A stretch of DNA of 64,000 bases from Boswellia sacra (taxonomy: Eukaryota > Streptophyta > Magnoliopsida > Sapindales > Burseraceae): the NCBI GenBank assembly GCA_013180625.2, contig SNVD02002447.1, positions 102,804 through 166,803 of the forward strand, read 5' to 3'. Below the pieces are notes generated by a model. The model had not been told where the DNA came from. It made no database searches and saw nothing but the letters and a program-made list of their open reading frames with translations. The translations under genes and the position numbers were made by a program. Below, piece after piece: positions 46,299-58,197 of this stretch (position 1 is its first letter; each line of letters opens with the position of its first letter).

Positions 46299-46845
46299 CT
46301 ATGAGTTGGGGATATGCTTCCCATCCAGTTTTCTTTTAAATTGGCAAACATGATCGTTTTGAGTCAAATTCCCAAGACTATAACGTTCTTACTCATCTCA
46401 GAATTGTGTCCACAAGTTAAAAATTTCACGCTACATAAGTCCACAAGAATGCATCTTAAGAGTCATTCGGATATCATCCAAAGACTCTCTACTCAGTCCA
46501 TTCTTGATGAATTGTAGTTTATCCTCTCGATTATTAGACAAATATCCCAAGGAGCGGCAATGCTGGTTACAAGTCCATCTTGCACATTTGTGATAAACTT
46601 GTAATCTTTTCGCTCTTCGCTTTTTAGCATAAGAGCTTTTTCCCAAACCTGGCATGTGAGAAACAAGATTATCTAAAAATTCACAAGAAAATTGAATCTT
46701 GGCTTCAATTAACATTCTTACATCAGCAGGAATACACTTAAACATCAACATCCTTAGTCTTTCTGCGTGAGCTTTGTAAATTTTAAGCAAATCATTTTGA
46801 GGAAGAGAGGGAAAAGGTTTGTGCAATTTCGAGAGAATGGTATCC
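46299..46845 (-). pseudogene. ORF-X copy of the minus element
   Basis: Homologue of the plus-element ORF at 57649-58197, unknown family. Starts MDTILSKLHKPFPSLPQNDL and keeps HMPGLGKSSYAKKRRAKRLQ, HKCARWTCNQHCRSLGYLS and NREDKLQFIKNGLS, ending RKLDGKHIPNS. Stops appear after HSCGLM and twice further on. In the first Cys pair, one Cys is replaced (VYHKC for VCHKC). Confidence 0.8.
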
Positions 46846-46974
46846 ATGTGAAGAAAATGAGAGAAAAGAAAAGAACATGGATGCAAGGTGAGCAACAGTT
46901 TTTAGAGAACTGAAAAATCGACTTTAAAAGCCACGGAGTACCATATCTGCCACTTGATTGGGAAAAATCAATCC

Positions 46975-49450
46975 TTAAAAAGGATCGATTAAAGCAATGG
47001 ACTCTTCCTTTTGGTCAAAAATTTCAAAGAATGGTTTTAACCATTGTCCATTTAACTTTAAACATATTAACATTTTTTGGGTTCTCAATTTCAACTGCTC
47101 CATAAGGAAAAAATTTTTAACAATGAAAGGCCCAGTCCAACGAGATCGAAGTTTACCAGGAAACAAGTGCAATCTTGAATCATACAAAAGAACTTTTTGT
47201 AAAGGTTCAAAAGATTTTCTAACAATTGAAAAACCTTCATTTTTTCTTTGTAGATTTTAGAATTTTCATAAGCCTCATTCCTGATTTCTTCAAGTTCACT
47301 TAGTTAGAGTTTACGTAACTTGCAAGCATCATTCAAATTTGTGTTAAATGTTTTAATGGCCCAATAAGCTTTATGCTCAATTTCCACAAGCAAGTGACAA
47401 GGTTTTACATAAAGTAATCTATAAGGAGTCATTCCTAATGATGTTTTAAAAGCAGTTCGGTAAGCCCAAAGTGAATCATTAAGTCTTAAAGACCAATCTT
47501 TATGATTTAGGTTAACCGTTTTTTCTAAGATCTGTTTTATCTCCCTATTAGTTAATTCAACTTGTCCATTTTTTTGTGGGTGATAAGGTGTAGAAATTTT
47601 ATGGGTTATTCCATATTTCTTCATTAAAGTTTCAAAAGGTTTGTTACAAAATTGTGTACCCCGGCCCATCACTAATAATAGCTTAAGGAATTCCAAATCT
47701 ATACAAGATATTCTCTTTCAAGAATTTGATAACTGTTTTGTAATCATTGTTTCGATATTGAATTGCCTCGACCCATTTTGAAACATAGTCTAATGCAACA
47801 AGAATGTACGCAAACCCAAATGATGGTGGAAAAGGTCCCATAAAATTAATACCCCAATAGTCAAAGATTTCAATAACAAGAATGGGATTCAAAGGCATCA
47901 TGTTTCATTTTGAAATGGATCCCAAATTTTGACAATTTTCACAAGTTTTGCAAAATGCATGTGCATCCTTAAATAAGGTGGGCCAATAAAATCCATATTG
48001 CAACATTTTAGCAACTGTTTTTTTAGATAAAAAATGTCCTCCACATGCTTCAGAATGACAAAAATTAATGACATTACTTACCTCATTGTCGGGTATGCAT
48101 CTTCTAATTATTTGGTCTGGACAATATTTGAACAGATATGGGTCATCCCAATAAAAATTTCTCACCTCGGTCAAAAATTTCCTTTTGTCTTGAGCATTCT
48201 AATGAGGTGGCATTTTTCCTGTTGCAAAGAAATTTACAATGTTAGCAAACCAAGGTACAACAGTAATGAAAAATAAAAATTCATCAGGAAAAGAATCATT
48301 GATAGGTGAAGTTTCAATTAATGTCTCTGTCGTTCGTCTTGAAAGATGATCTATAATGACATTTTCAGCATTTTTTTATCCTTTATTGTGATGTTGAATT
48401 CTTGGAGCAATAAGATCCACAGTATCAATCTAGGTTTTATATCCTATTTAGACATTAAATATCTCACAGCTGCATGGTCAGTGTAAACAATTGTTGGAGA
48501 ACCAATTAAATAAAATTGAAATTTGTCCAATGCAAATGCTACTGCAAGTAGTTCTTTTTAAGTTGTTGTGTAATTCATTTGTGCATCATTTAAAGTCCTA
48601 CTTGCATAGTATATCACATAAGACTTACCTTCTTTTCTTTGTCCTAAGGTAGAACCAACGGCATAATCACTTGCATCACACATCAATTCAAAAGGCAAGG
48701 ACCAATCAAGAGATTGCATAATTGGAGCAGTTGTTAAAAGTCCAATTAATTTATCAAAGGCATTTTGACATTCTTGAGTCCATTTAAAAGAAGTGTCTTT
48801 TAGTAAGCGGTTACAAAGAGATTTAGATATAACACTGAAATTTCTTATGAACCTCCTATAAAATCCAGTATGTCTTAAGAATTAACGGACTTCTTTGACT
48901 GTTTTCGGTGGATGCAAATGGGAAATTAATTTCACTTTTGCTTTGTCCACTTCAATTCCCTTAGAAGACACCACATGACCTAAGACAATTCCCGGAGTGA
49001 CCATATAATGACATTTTTTTCAATTCAAAATAAGACCTTTTTCTACACACTTTTTTAGGACTTTTTCTAAATTTTAAAGACAATTATCAAAAGAGTTTCC
49101 AAAGATAGTTAAATCATCCATGAAAACTTCTAAACAATGCTCAACCATGTTACTAAAAATGCTTAACATGCATCTTTGAAAAGTGGCTAGGGCATTGCAA
49201 AGTCCAAAGGGCATTCTCATAAATGCAAAAGTGCCGAAGTGGCACGTGGATGTGGTCTTTTCTTGATCTTCGAGTGCAATGAGAATTTGATAATAGCCTG
49301 AGTATCCCTCAAGAAAGCAGTAGTAGGGGTGTCCTACTACTCTTTCAAGAATTTTATCAAGGAATGGTAAGGGAAAATGGTCTTTTCTAGTGACAGCATT
49401 TAATTTTCTATAATCAATGCACATCCTCCAACTAGATGAGACTCGAGTTG
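46975..49450 (-). pseudogene. pol 3' part of the minus Athila-type element (RT, RNase H, integrase)
   Basis: Begins at the insertion point in RT ([20 protein letters not shown] ... RMPFGLCNA ... VFMDDLTIFGNSF). It continues with a heavily damaged RNase H (about 48900-48350) and integrase: zinc-binding HSEACGGHFLSKKTVAKML with CKTCENCQ, core [16 protein letters not shown] and [20 protein letters not shown], and the C-terminal [14 protein letters not shown]. Pieces lie in different frames, so there are frameshifts as well as stops. Confidence 0.88.
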
Positions 49451-51067
49451 TGATAAACGCATGAAAGTGCACTGTTAAGCATAAATAATTAATGTTAATT
49501 GGTCAATATTATAAAACTTTTATGATATTTTAGCATAATTATTTTGCTTATGCCTTTTTTATATTTGTTTCATTTCTTTTGCATTTTCTTTAGTCTTTAT
49601 CTTGAAATAAAGTGTTGTCCCTAAATTGTGACTAATGGAAATCATTTTGCAGGATTATAAAATGGACATAACTCTCAATCTATGGATCAAAATGAAGAGA
49701 TTCTTAAACCTGGAGCAACATGACTCAATCTTACACAAAGTTGAAGAACAATCAAAAGCCCAAATCCAACATTTGATGGGCCGAAATTGAGACACAAGAA
49801 AACCAAATTGTAGTTGTTGCTCAGCCCAACCCATGTCTGGTATTTGGGCCATATCTCAGCCAATACTTGTCCAAAATGCTTGAATCCAGTGGCCATGGAA
49901 AGCTAAGACATAATGCTACAACTTTCATGTTTACCAGAAAGCCCAATTCGATCAGTTTGGTGGTCAAAAATCTGCTACAAATTGGTGGAATGTTTGGTGG
50001 CCGAAAATGTGGAAGGTTTGGTGGAAAGTTGACCAATGTTTGGTATTTGGACCATATCTCAGAGAATACTTGTCCAAATTGCATGAATCTAATGGCTATG
50101 GAAAGCTGAGACAAAATTCTACAACTTTCATGTTTACCACAAAGCTCAATTCAATCAATTTGAAAGTCAAAATCGTGCTGTAAGTTGATAAAAAGTTTGG
50201 TAGACGAAAATGTGGAAGAATTGGTAGAAAGTTTGGTATAATAGTTCCATTTCATCACCTATATAAGGACAACTTGAGGAGTTGAATGGGGGAGGCTGAG
50301 AATTTCATTATATCATTGTGTATTACAATTCTCTCTTATATTTCTCTTTACAAATGATGGGAATGAATTGTAAGTTAGGCTAGAACTCTTGGTAAGGCTA
50401 GAGATGAAATTATATGTGTAGTTTGTCTACTTCTCCACTTTGATTCTTCCTCAAGGGCTATAAAGTATGTATGTTTGTTATGTTTTAAACTCTTTCTCAT
50501 CTTGTGATTTTTTTTTAAATCCAGAAATTATACTTCTCAATTTCATATAAATTCAGTCATGCTTTCTTTATGTGATTCGTGTTGAATTATAATTGTTACT
50601 GGTAGTTTCGTTTTATGAGTTAATCTTTTACTGCAATATTGTCATGTGATATATTGTCGCTCTTGGATAACTTGTAAGGATGAATGTTGTTGATAAATAT
50701 TACTTGTAAAGAGTTTATGCATATCAAATACATGTGTTTATTAATTGTGCTATACTATACATATTTTTCGATTGATTGTTTGGGATGTGAAACTTTCAAT
50801 TGAGTTATAATTGTTGAATCAAAGTGGGGATTAGATTTACAAAACATATAAATGATTCTCGATGCCTTACCTCTTAATTACCATCGATTGTTTTCAATTA
50901 TTAAATATTGTAATATCTTTAGAACCAATCACTTTAAAGTTAAATTTTACATCTTTGTTATCTTTTTAATATTTTTGTTTTACCAACCAATTTTGTCGAA
51001 AGCCTCCTTGTGGATACGACACCTCAACCTATACTACAATAACCGCGGTATATTTTGGGCATAATCA
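49451..51067 (+). repeat. 5' LTR of the plus-strand Athila-type element
   Basis: Starts tgataaacgcatgaaagtgc, ends taatca. TATA box TATATAAG at 50260-50267. A 203-bp internal duplication shares tggtatttggrccatatctc at 49838 and 50041. Short open frames here are repeated exactly in the other LTR and are not genes. Confidence 0.93.
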
Positions 51068-51072
51068 AAATT

Positions 51073-51090
51073 TGGCGCCGTTGCCGGGGA
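51073..51090 (+). other. Primer-binding site (tRNA-Asp)
   Basis: tggcgccgttgccgggga, five bases after the LTR, is complementary to the 3' end of plant tRNA-Asp(GTC), the primer typical of Athila-type elements. Confidence 0.9.
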
Positions 51091-51224
51091 GGTAAAATAG
51101 GCGAAAGATGGTTTGTATTTTTCTTTTTTTTTTTCTTCTTTGGCCTAACTTGGCCTAATTTGCCTAATTTACCTAACTTTGACTAATTTCCTAACTATAC
51201 CTAACCTTATTTCTTTTACTTGTT

Positions 51225-51774
51225 AAAGGTTGGCTTTGCCACCTTATTTATTTTCTTTTACTTGTTAAAGGACGGCTTTGCTGCCTTATTTTATTTTATT
51301 TTACTTGTTAAAGGACGGCTTTGCTGCCTTATTTTTTTTACAGGTTACGGCTTGCTGCCTTATTTTTTTACTTGTTTATTTTATTTTACTTGTTAAAGGA
51401 CGGCTCTGCTGCCTTATTTTATTTTACTTGCGCATTTTATTTTTCTTGTTAAAGGACGGCTTTGCTGCCTTATTTTATTTTTCTTGTTAAAGGACAGCTC
51501 TGTTGCCTTTTTTTTTTTTTTACTTGTTAAAGGTTGGCTTTGCCACCTTGTTTATTTTATTTTATATTCTGCATATACTTGTCAAAGGTTGGCTTTGCCA
51601 CCTTGTTTGTTTTATTTTCTTTATTCTATTTATACTTGTCAAAGGTTGGCTTTGCCACCTTGTTTATTTTATTTTATATTCTGCATATACTTGTCAAAGG
51701 TTGGCTTTGCCACCTTGTTTGTTTTATTTTCTTTTTTCTATATATACTTGTCAAAGGTCGGCTTTGCCGCCTTG
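51225..51774 (+). repeat. Array of twelve short hairpin-forming repeats in the element leader
   Basis: Twelve units, each an acttgtyaaagg-type lead-in plus a potential 8-bp stem, separated by T-rich spacers. Stem versions include aaggacggctttgctgcctt (near 51266, 51306, 51452), aaggttggctttgccacctt (51226, 51528, 51586, 51643, 51699), aaggtcggctttgccgcctt (51755) and aaggacagctctgttgcctt (51490). One unit (about 51345) is degenerate. Substitutions on one arm are matched on the other (C-G versus T-A, G-C versus A-T versus G.T). It lies between the primer site and gag, in the RNA leader. The long open frames across it are by-products of the repeat. Confidence 0.85.
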
Positions 51775-51903
51775 TTTCTTTTAATTTTTCTTTTTCTCTT
51801 ATTCTCTCTAATTTTTTTTTCTTATTGCTTTTTGATCTTATTTGAGAACTTTCTTGTGTGTAAAAAAAAAAAAAAAAAGAGAGAAAATAAATTGTGAGGA
51901 TGT

Positions 51904-54759
51904 ATGAAGCAATCTAGAGACAAACGAGGGAGATTTATGAAAAAATCAGAATTAGAACCACAACAAGATTTTGCAACCGAAGATAATCCAAATTTGAGTT
52001 CATCTTCATCTTCTAATTCTGATACAATGAGTCAACATGAGGATAGCCCCGTTAAAACTCTAAAAGATTACTTACATCCTACCCGCACAACCACACCATC
52101 ATGTATCATATTTCCACCCAACATACCAAAACTGGACTTCCACCCTGGGATGATACACCTTTTACCAACTTTTCATGGTTTAGATAGTGAAAACCCTTAT
52201 GTCCATGTAAGGGAATTTGAAGAAGTAGTAGGCACCTTTCATAGTCATGCCAATGCCATAGATTCTGTCAGGTTAAAATTTTTCCCTTTCTCCCTAAAAG
52301 ACAAAGCAAAGAGTTGGCTATACTCTTTGAGGCCGAGATCCATAGGAACTTGGGCAGAAATGACCCAAGTATTTTTCAATAAATATTTTCCACAACATAA
52401 GACTAACGACCTAAAAAGACAAATTTCCTCTTTCTCCCAAAAAGATAGTGAAACCTTGTACCAAACTTGGGAGAGATTCAAAGAGTTGTTAAACATGTGT
52501 CCTCATCATGGGTATGAAAATTGGCGCTTGGTTAGTTACTTCTATGAGGGACTCACAATTAGGGAGCGCCAATTTGTTGAAATGATGTGTAATGGGGAGT
52601 TCCTTCAAAAAGACCCTGAGGAAGCCATAGAATTCCTCAAAGACTTAGCTGAAAAAGCCCACACATGGACTGGACCTAGTGCTACAGATAGCACAAATAG
52701 GTCACGACCTAGTGGAATTTACCATCTTAGGGAAGAAGACAAACTTAAAGCCCAATTAGAAGTCTTAACTAGGGAATTGGAAGTCTTGAAAACCAAAGAT
52801 AGGAAGGTCACCCACATGGTTGCTAAGGTTGAATCATAAGATACATGTTTTGTTTGTGGAGAGTTGGAACACTTAGCTCAGGATTGCCCAACTTACAGTG
52901 AGATGAGAGGAGTGTACGAGGAACAATGTAACACCTTAGGGATGTACAAAAAGCCTTATTCACCCTATTCTGAAACCTATAATCCAGGTTGGAGAAACCA
53001 CCCAAACTTTAGTTGGAAATCGAACCCCCAAAACAACAACCAATGGAAGCAGGAACAACAACCATCCAAGTCTTATCAAGCACCTCAATACAATGCACCA
53101 CAAGTTAGGAATTCCTTACAGGACACCTTACAAGCATTTATGGAGGCCCAAAATAAGACTAACCAAAAATTTGAAACAGTTCTTACACAAGTGGTGGAAG
53201 AGAATAAGGAGATCAAAAGTCAAATCACTAAGCTAACTAGCGCTTTGACCATACAAGAGCGAGGTAAGTTTCCATCTCAAACTCAATCTAATCCAAAAGG
53301 GCAACATATGGCACAAGCTTCTACTTCTTACACACAAAATCTTGAAGAGGTAAATGCCATCACTACTCGAAGTGGTAAGATCTTAAATGAGCCTACATTG
53401 CCAATTAACACTACCATGGAGAACAAAGATGTTCCCCTACAAAAGGAGGACATTTTTGAGAAAGAACTTGAAAAGAAATTTTTGATCCCAGTGCCTTTTC
53501 CCCAAGCTCTCAGATCTAATGGGAAAAACTCGAAAATTCAAGGTGAGATTCTAGAACACTTAAAACAAGTTAAGATTAATCTTCCCTTATTGCATGTAAT
53601 TAAACAGGTTCCGGCTTACGCCAAAGTTATCAAGGATCTATGCACCATCAAAAGAAAGCACCATGTCAAGAAGACTGCATTCTTGATGGAACAGGTAAGT
53701 GCGGTAATTGAACAAAAAGTGCCACCCAAGTACAAAGATCCAGGCTGTCCTACAATTTCCTGCCAGATCGGGACACATGAATTCAGTCAAGCATTGTTAG
53801 ACTTGGGAGCAAGTGTCAATCTCATGCCCTATTCTGTTTACTTACAATTAGGACTTAGAGAGATCAAACCCACATCCGTAGTTCTACAATTGGCAGACCG
53901 ATCAATCAAGAAACCACGGGGAATAGTGGAAGATGTTCTAATACAGATTGATAAATTTTATTACCCTGTTGATTTTCTTGTTTTGGATACTCAGTCTGTA
54001 GTCAATATGGAGTCCAAAATCCCTCTTATTTTAGGGAGACCTTTTCTTGCCACTGCTAACGCTTTTATTAATTGCAGGAACGGTCTTATGAAGTTATCAT
54101 TTGGGAATATGACTCTTGAGGTGAATATTTTCCATATTGGAAAACAACCACGAGAGGAGGATGACTGCTACCATTCATACATGATAGGCACACTTATCTC
54201 AGAGGAGGCTTATAGAAAAAAGGATTCTGACTCTTTAGAACACCTTCTTAATTCTGATTTTGAAGATTTATTTTATCCTGATGATTCGACTAATGTGTTT
54301 GGTGTTTTTGACTCACAGGATAAAAGGACTCGATTTTGGCAACCACGCTTTGAAGAATTGCCTCGTGGAGGAGAGAAGCCAAAACCCTCTAACTTGGAGG
54401 CACCAAAAGTTGAACTTTCCCCACTGCCCGAAGGTTTGAAGCACGTATTCTTGGGAGCAGGTGATACCTTTCCTGTTATTATTTCTTCAGAACTTAGTGT
54501 TGAACAAGATGAAAAATTGATAAACTTGTTAAAAGAACATAAGTCTGCACTAGGATGGACTATAGCTGATATTAAAGGTATTTCTCCATTAATATGTTCC
54601 CATAGAATCCATTTAGAGGAAGGTACCCAACCTCGTAGAGACCCCCAAAGAAGACTTAACCCAACAATGAAAGAAGTGGTAAAGAAAGAAGTCTTAAAAC
54701 TATTAGATACGGGTATAATCTATCCAATATCTGATAGTCAATGGGTAAGTCCAACATAG
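51904..54759 (+). pseudogene. Athila-type gag and protease (with start of RT), two in-frame stops
   Basis: Gag starts MKQSRDKRGRFMKKSELEP at 51904. A five-codon ATG frame (51900-51917) overlaps this start. The retrotransposon gag domain is at about 52200-52650 (LKFFPFSLKDKAKSWLYSLR, NKYFPQHKT, LLNMCPHHGYENW). A TAA at 52837 precedes the zinc knuckle CFVCGELEHLAQDC in the same frame. Protease follows with LLDLGASVNLMP (catalytic Asp codon at 53800) and ILGRPFLATANAFINCRNG. The RT lead-in ends WVSPT before a TAG at 54757. Both stops lie where the family keeps reading; the second replaces a Gln codon (the minus copy has Q there). Gag forms the particle; the protease would cut the polyprotein. 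Confidence 0.9.
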
Positions 54760-57315
54760 GTAGTGTCTAAGAAATCTGGAGTAACTGTGATTCAAAATGA
54801 TAAAGGAGTGTCTGTTCCAACTAGGGTAGTAACTGGATGGCGAATGTGCATTGATTATAGGAAATTAAACACAGCCACCCGAAAAGACTACTTTCCATTG
54901 CCTTTTATTGACCAAATCTTGGAACGTGTAGCTGGTCATCCTTTTTATTGCTTTCTTGATAGGTACTCAAGATATTACCAGATAGAGATAGCTATAGAGG
55001 ATCAGGATAAGACTACCTTCACATGCCCTTTTGGTACTTATGCTTTTCGTAGGATGCCATTTGGATTATGCAATGCACCAGCTACTTTTCAACGTTGTAT
55101 GCTTAGTATTTTCTCAGACATGGTTGAAAAATGCATGGAGGTTTTTATGGATGATTTGACTGTTTTCGGTAACTCTTTTGATTCATGTCTACTTAACTTA
55201 AAATCTGTTTTGAGTAGGTGTGAAGAAAAAGGACTTGTGCTTAATTGGGAAAAATGTCATTTCATGGTGTCTTCTGGGATTGTTTTGGGACACATTATTT
55301 CAGAAAGAGGAATGGAGGTTGACAAGGCTAAAATCGAGTTGATCTCTAAATTACCTACACCCATAACGATAAAAGATGTCCGATCTTTTCTAGGGCATGC
55401 TGGTTTTTATAGGAGGTTTATACAAAATTTTTCTTTTATATCTAGACCATTGTGTAACCTCTTATTAAAAGATGCTGAATTTGTATGGACTCAAGCTTGT
55501 GAGGAAGCATTTCAGACACTAATTGCCAAACTCACCAGCGCTCCCATTATGCAGTCACCTGATTGGAACCTTCCATTTGAGATTATGTGTGATGCCAGTA
55601 ACTATGCTGTAGGAGCAGTCCTTGGTCAACGAAGGGAGGGCAAACCCTTTGTAGTTTACTATGCTAGTAGGACCTTGAATGATGCTCAAATGAATTATTC
55701 TACTACTGAAAAGGAATTACTAGCTGTTGTTTTTGCTTTGGACAAATTTCATTCTTATTTAATTGGTTCAACTATCACTGTGTTCACTGACCATGCAGCT
55801 CTTAAGTACCTTTTTTCTAAGAAGGATGCTAAGGCCCGTCTAATTAGGTGGATTCTTCTTTTGCAGGAATTTGATCTAACCATTAAGGACAAGAAGGGTG
55901 TTGAAAATGTTGTAGCAGATCATTTATCTCGTCTTGAGTTCAATGATTCCACCAATGTTCAACCCATTCAAGATGATTTCCCAGATGAACATCTTTTCAC
56001 TGTAAGCCAGGTACCTTGGTATGCACATATTGTAAATTACTTGGTTTGTGGAGAAGTTCCATCTAACTGGAGTGTACAAGATAAGCTTAAGTTCTTGGTT
56101 GAGGTACGTAATTTTTATTGGGATGATCCTTATCTTTTCAAATATTGCGCTGATCAAATTATGCGGCGTTGCATTCCTGACAATGAAATTGCTAGTGTCT
56201 TAAACTTTTGTCATAGTGCTGCTTGTGGTGGTCATTTCTCAATTAAAAAGACTTCCGCAAAAGTTTTACAGTGTGGACTCTATTGGCCTACTTTGTTCAA
56301 AGATACTAACAATTTTTGTCGTTCGTGTGAAAAATGTCAAAAGTTGGGTGCTTTATCTCGCCATCATATGATGCCTCTTAGCCCTATTCTTGTTATTGAG
56401 ATATTTGACTGTTGGGGTATTGACTTTATGGGACCTTTTCCAGTATCTTTTGGTTATCTTTATATTCTTCTAGCTGTTGATTATGTGTCCAAATGGGTGG
56501 AGGCTGTGGCTTATAGTACTAATAATAACACAACAGTGGTAAAGTTCCTAAAAGAAAATGTGTTGTCTAGGTATGGTACGCCACGTGTCATCATCAGTGA
56601 CCAAGGGACACATTTCTGTAACCGTTCTTTTGAAGCTTTGATGCGTAGGTATGGTGTTCTTCATAAGATTTCCACCGCATACCATCCACAGACAAATGGG
56701 CAAGCTGAACTCGCAAATAGGGAGGTCAAGTAGATTCTAGAAAAGACTGTTAACCCGAATCGCAAAGACTGGTCTTTACACCTTTCTGATGCATTATGGG
56801 CTTACCGCACTGCTTACAAAACTATCCTAGGAATGTCTCCATATCGCCTTGTCTATAGGAAAGCTTGTCATTTACCTGTTGAGTTAGAACATAAAGCTTA
56901 TTGGGCTGTTAAAGCCCTTAACTTTGATTTGAGTGTTGCAGGTCTTCAAAGAAAGTTACAATTATCAAAAATAGAAGAATTGCGGAATGATGCCTATGAC
57001 AACTCCAAGATCTACAAGGCTAAGATGAAAGCGGCTCATGACAAACAAATCTTGAGGAAAAACTTTGAGCTAAATCAACGGGTTTATCTTTATGATTCTC
57101 GATTGCATTTACACCCTGGAAAGTTGAGATCTCGATGGACTGGGCCATTTGTCGTAAAGCACGTTTTTCCCAATGGAGCGGTGGAGATTGAGGACCCCAC
57201 CGATGGGCGAATTTTCAAAGTTAATGGGCAACGATTAAAAAATTATGTGGAAAGGGAAAGCCAAATTATATGTCTCGAGGAGATCTCTCTTGTGCCTCCT
57301 GTCTATCGTAATTAA
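54760..57315 (+). pseudogene. Athila-type pol: reverse transcriptase, RNase H, integrase
   Basis: Same frame as gag. [38 protein letters not shown], catalytic [10 protein letters not shown] (Asp pair at 55150-55155). RNase [17 protein letters not shown] (Asp codon at 55591), [26 protein letters not shown]. Integrase: zinc-binding [13 protein letters not shown] ... CRSCEKCQ; catalytic Asp codons at 56422 and 56599 and Glu at 56707, giving a 35-residue D-E spacing. The C-terminal part has [24 protein letters not shown] at 56731-56733 replaces the Gln expected in NREVKQIL; the minus copy has Gln there. Otherwise the frame is open to TAA at 57313. All catalytic residues I can check are present. 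Confidence 0.9.
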
Positions 57316-57648
57316 TCAGGTTCTATCTGTCTGATCTATCTGTACCATATTTTGACTTTGTTTTTGCTTTTATTATTTGGTTGTCTTTGCTTTTATTATC
57401 TGTCTGTACCATATCTTAACTTCTGTACCATATCTTAACTTTATTTTTTTTTTCATTAACTCGTTGTCTTGGTTTTATTATATGTTTGTCCTATAATTTC
57501 TTTTTTTTTTAATTTTCTTTTGCGTGTTTTTATTCATTTCCCGGTTAAGTGGTGGATACGGTACTCCGTGATTATTTAAGTCGGTTTTCCAGTTCCCTAA
57601 AAACTGTAACCCAAAAAAAAAAAAAGTGCATTCATCTTTTCTTTCAAA
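57316..57648 (+). other. Spacer between pol and ORF-X
   Basis: T-rich, with a direct repeat of ctgtaccatatcttaactt near 57402-57440. The part just upstream of ORF-X (ggtactccgtgattatttaa) is conserved in the minus element. A pyrimidine-rich stretch could serve as a splice acceptor for a subgenomic RNA, but I see no proof. Confidence 0.4.
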
Positions 57649-58197
57649 ATGGATACGATTCTTTCAAATCTTCATAAACATTTTCCTTTTCTTCCTCCAA
57701 ATGCATTACTCAAAATTTACAAGGCACGGTTTGAGAGGCTAAAATTATTGATGCTTATGGGTTTACCTATTGATGTACGGTGGTTAATTGAAGCCAAAGT
57801 TCGATTATCTGGTGAATGTTCAAAAACTCTTGTTTCTTTTATGCCTGGTTTGGGTAAAAGCTCTTATTCAAAAAAACGGAGAGCAAATAAATTACAAGTT
57901 TGTCACAAATGTGCACGATGGACCTGTAACAAGCGATGTCGCTTTTTAGGATATGTGTCTGTAAATCGAGAAGATAAGATTCAGTTCATTAAGGATGGAC
58001 TGAGTAAAGAGTCTCTAGATAATGTCTTGTTGACTCTTGAGACGCATTCTTGTGGACTTGTGCATCGAGAGATTTTAAGACTATGGACACAATTTCGAGA
58101 AGAGCGAGAACGCTATAGTCTCGGGAATCTGACTCAAAACGACCCTGTTTACCAATTTATAAGAAAATTGGATGGGAAGCATATCCCCAACTCATAG
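57649..58197 (+). CDS. ORF-X: 182-residue conserved protein of unknown function
   Basis: Intact open frame from ATG at 57649 to TAG. I do not recognise the family. It is basic and probably mostly helical, with a central segment HKCARWTCNKRC; counting the preceding Cys, the spacing is C-x2-C-x4-C-x3-C, which could bind a metal. It is preceded by MPGLGKSSYSKKRRANK, a Lys/Arg-rich patch. No signal peptide or membrane segment is apparent, so it does not look like an envelope protein. It lies 333 nt after pol and 253 nt before the LOG-like gene, in the place where some Athila elements have an env-like ORF. A homologue in the same place in the minus element (46299-46845) shares the start MDTILS and the end DGKHIPNS. 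The conservation and intact frame in an otherwise decaying element argue that it was useful to the element. Confidence 0.72.
   Translation: MDTILSNLHKHFPFLPPNALLKIYKARFERLKLLMLMGLPIDVRWLIEAKVRLSGECSKTLVSFMPGLGKSSYSKKRRANKLQVCHKCARWTCNKRCRFLGYVSVNREDKIQFIKDGLSKESLDNVLLTLETHSCGLVHREILRLWTQFREERERYSLGNLTQNDPVYQFIRKLDGKHIPNS

Larger units (their letters stand above)
42890..49450 (-). mobile_element. Athila-type Ty3/Gypsy element, minus strand, 3' part
   Basis: From right to left: RT, RNase H, integrase, ORF-X, LOG-like cargo, polypurine tract and 3' LTR. It is continuous with 62092-63136 (protease side); the plus-strand element 49451-62091 is inserted between them inside RT. Frameshifts and stops are common, so it is older than the insert. 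Its gag, leader and 5' LTR are cut off by the CACTA element at 63137. Confidence 0.88.

Noticed and set aside
49655..50114. Short open frames on both strands, repeated at 60679-61309
   Set aside because: They lie inside the two LTRs and are duplicates caused by LTR identity; no domain or start context supports a gene.
51278..51897. Several overlapping open frames (93-137 codons) in all three plus frames
   Set aside because: They run through the hairpin repeat array, whose unit is stop-poor in every frame; the predicted proteins are just the repeat translated three ways.
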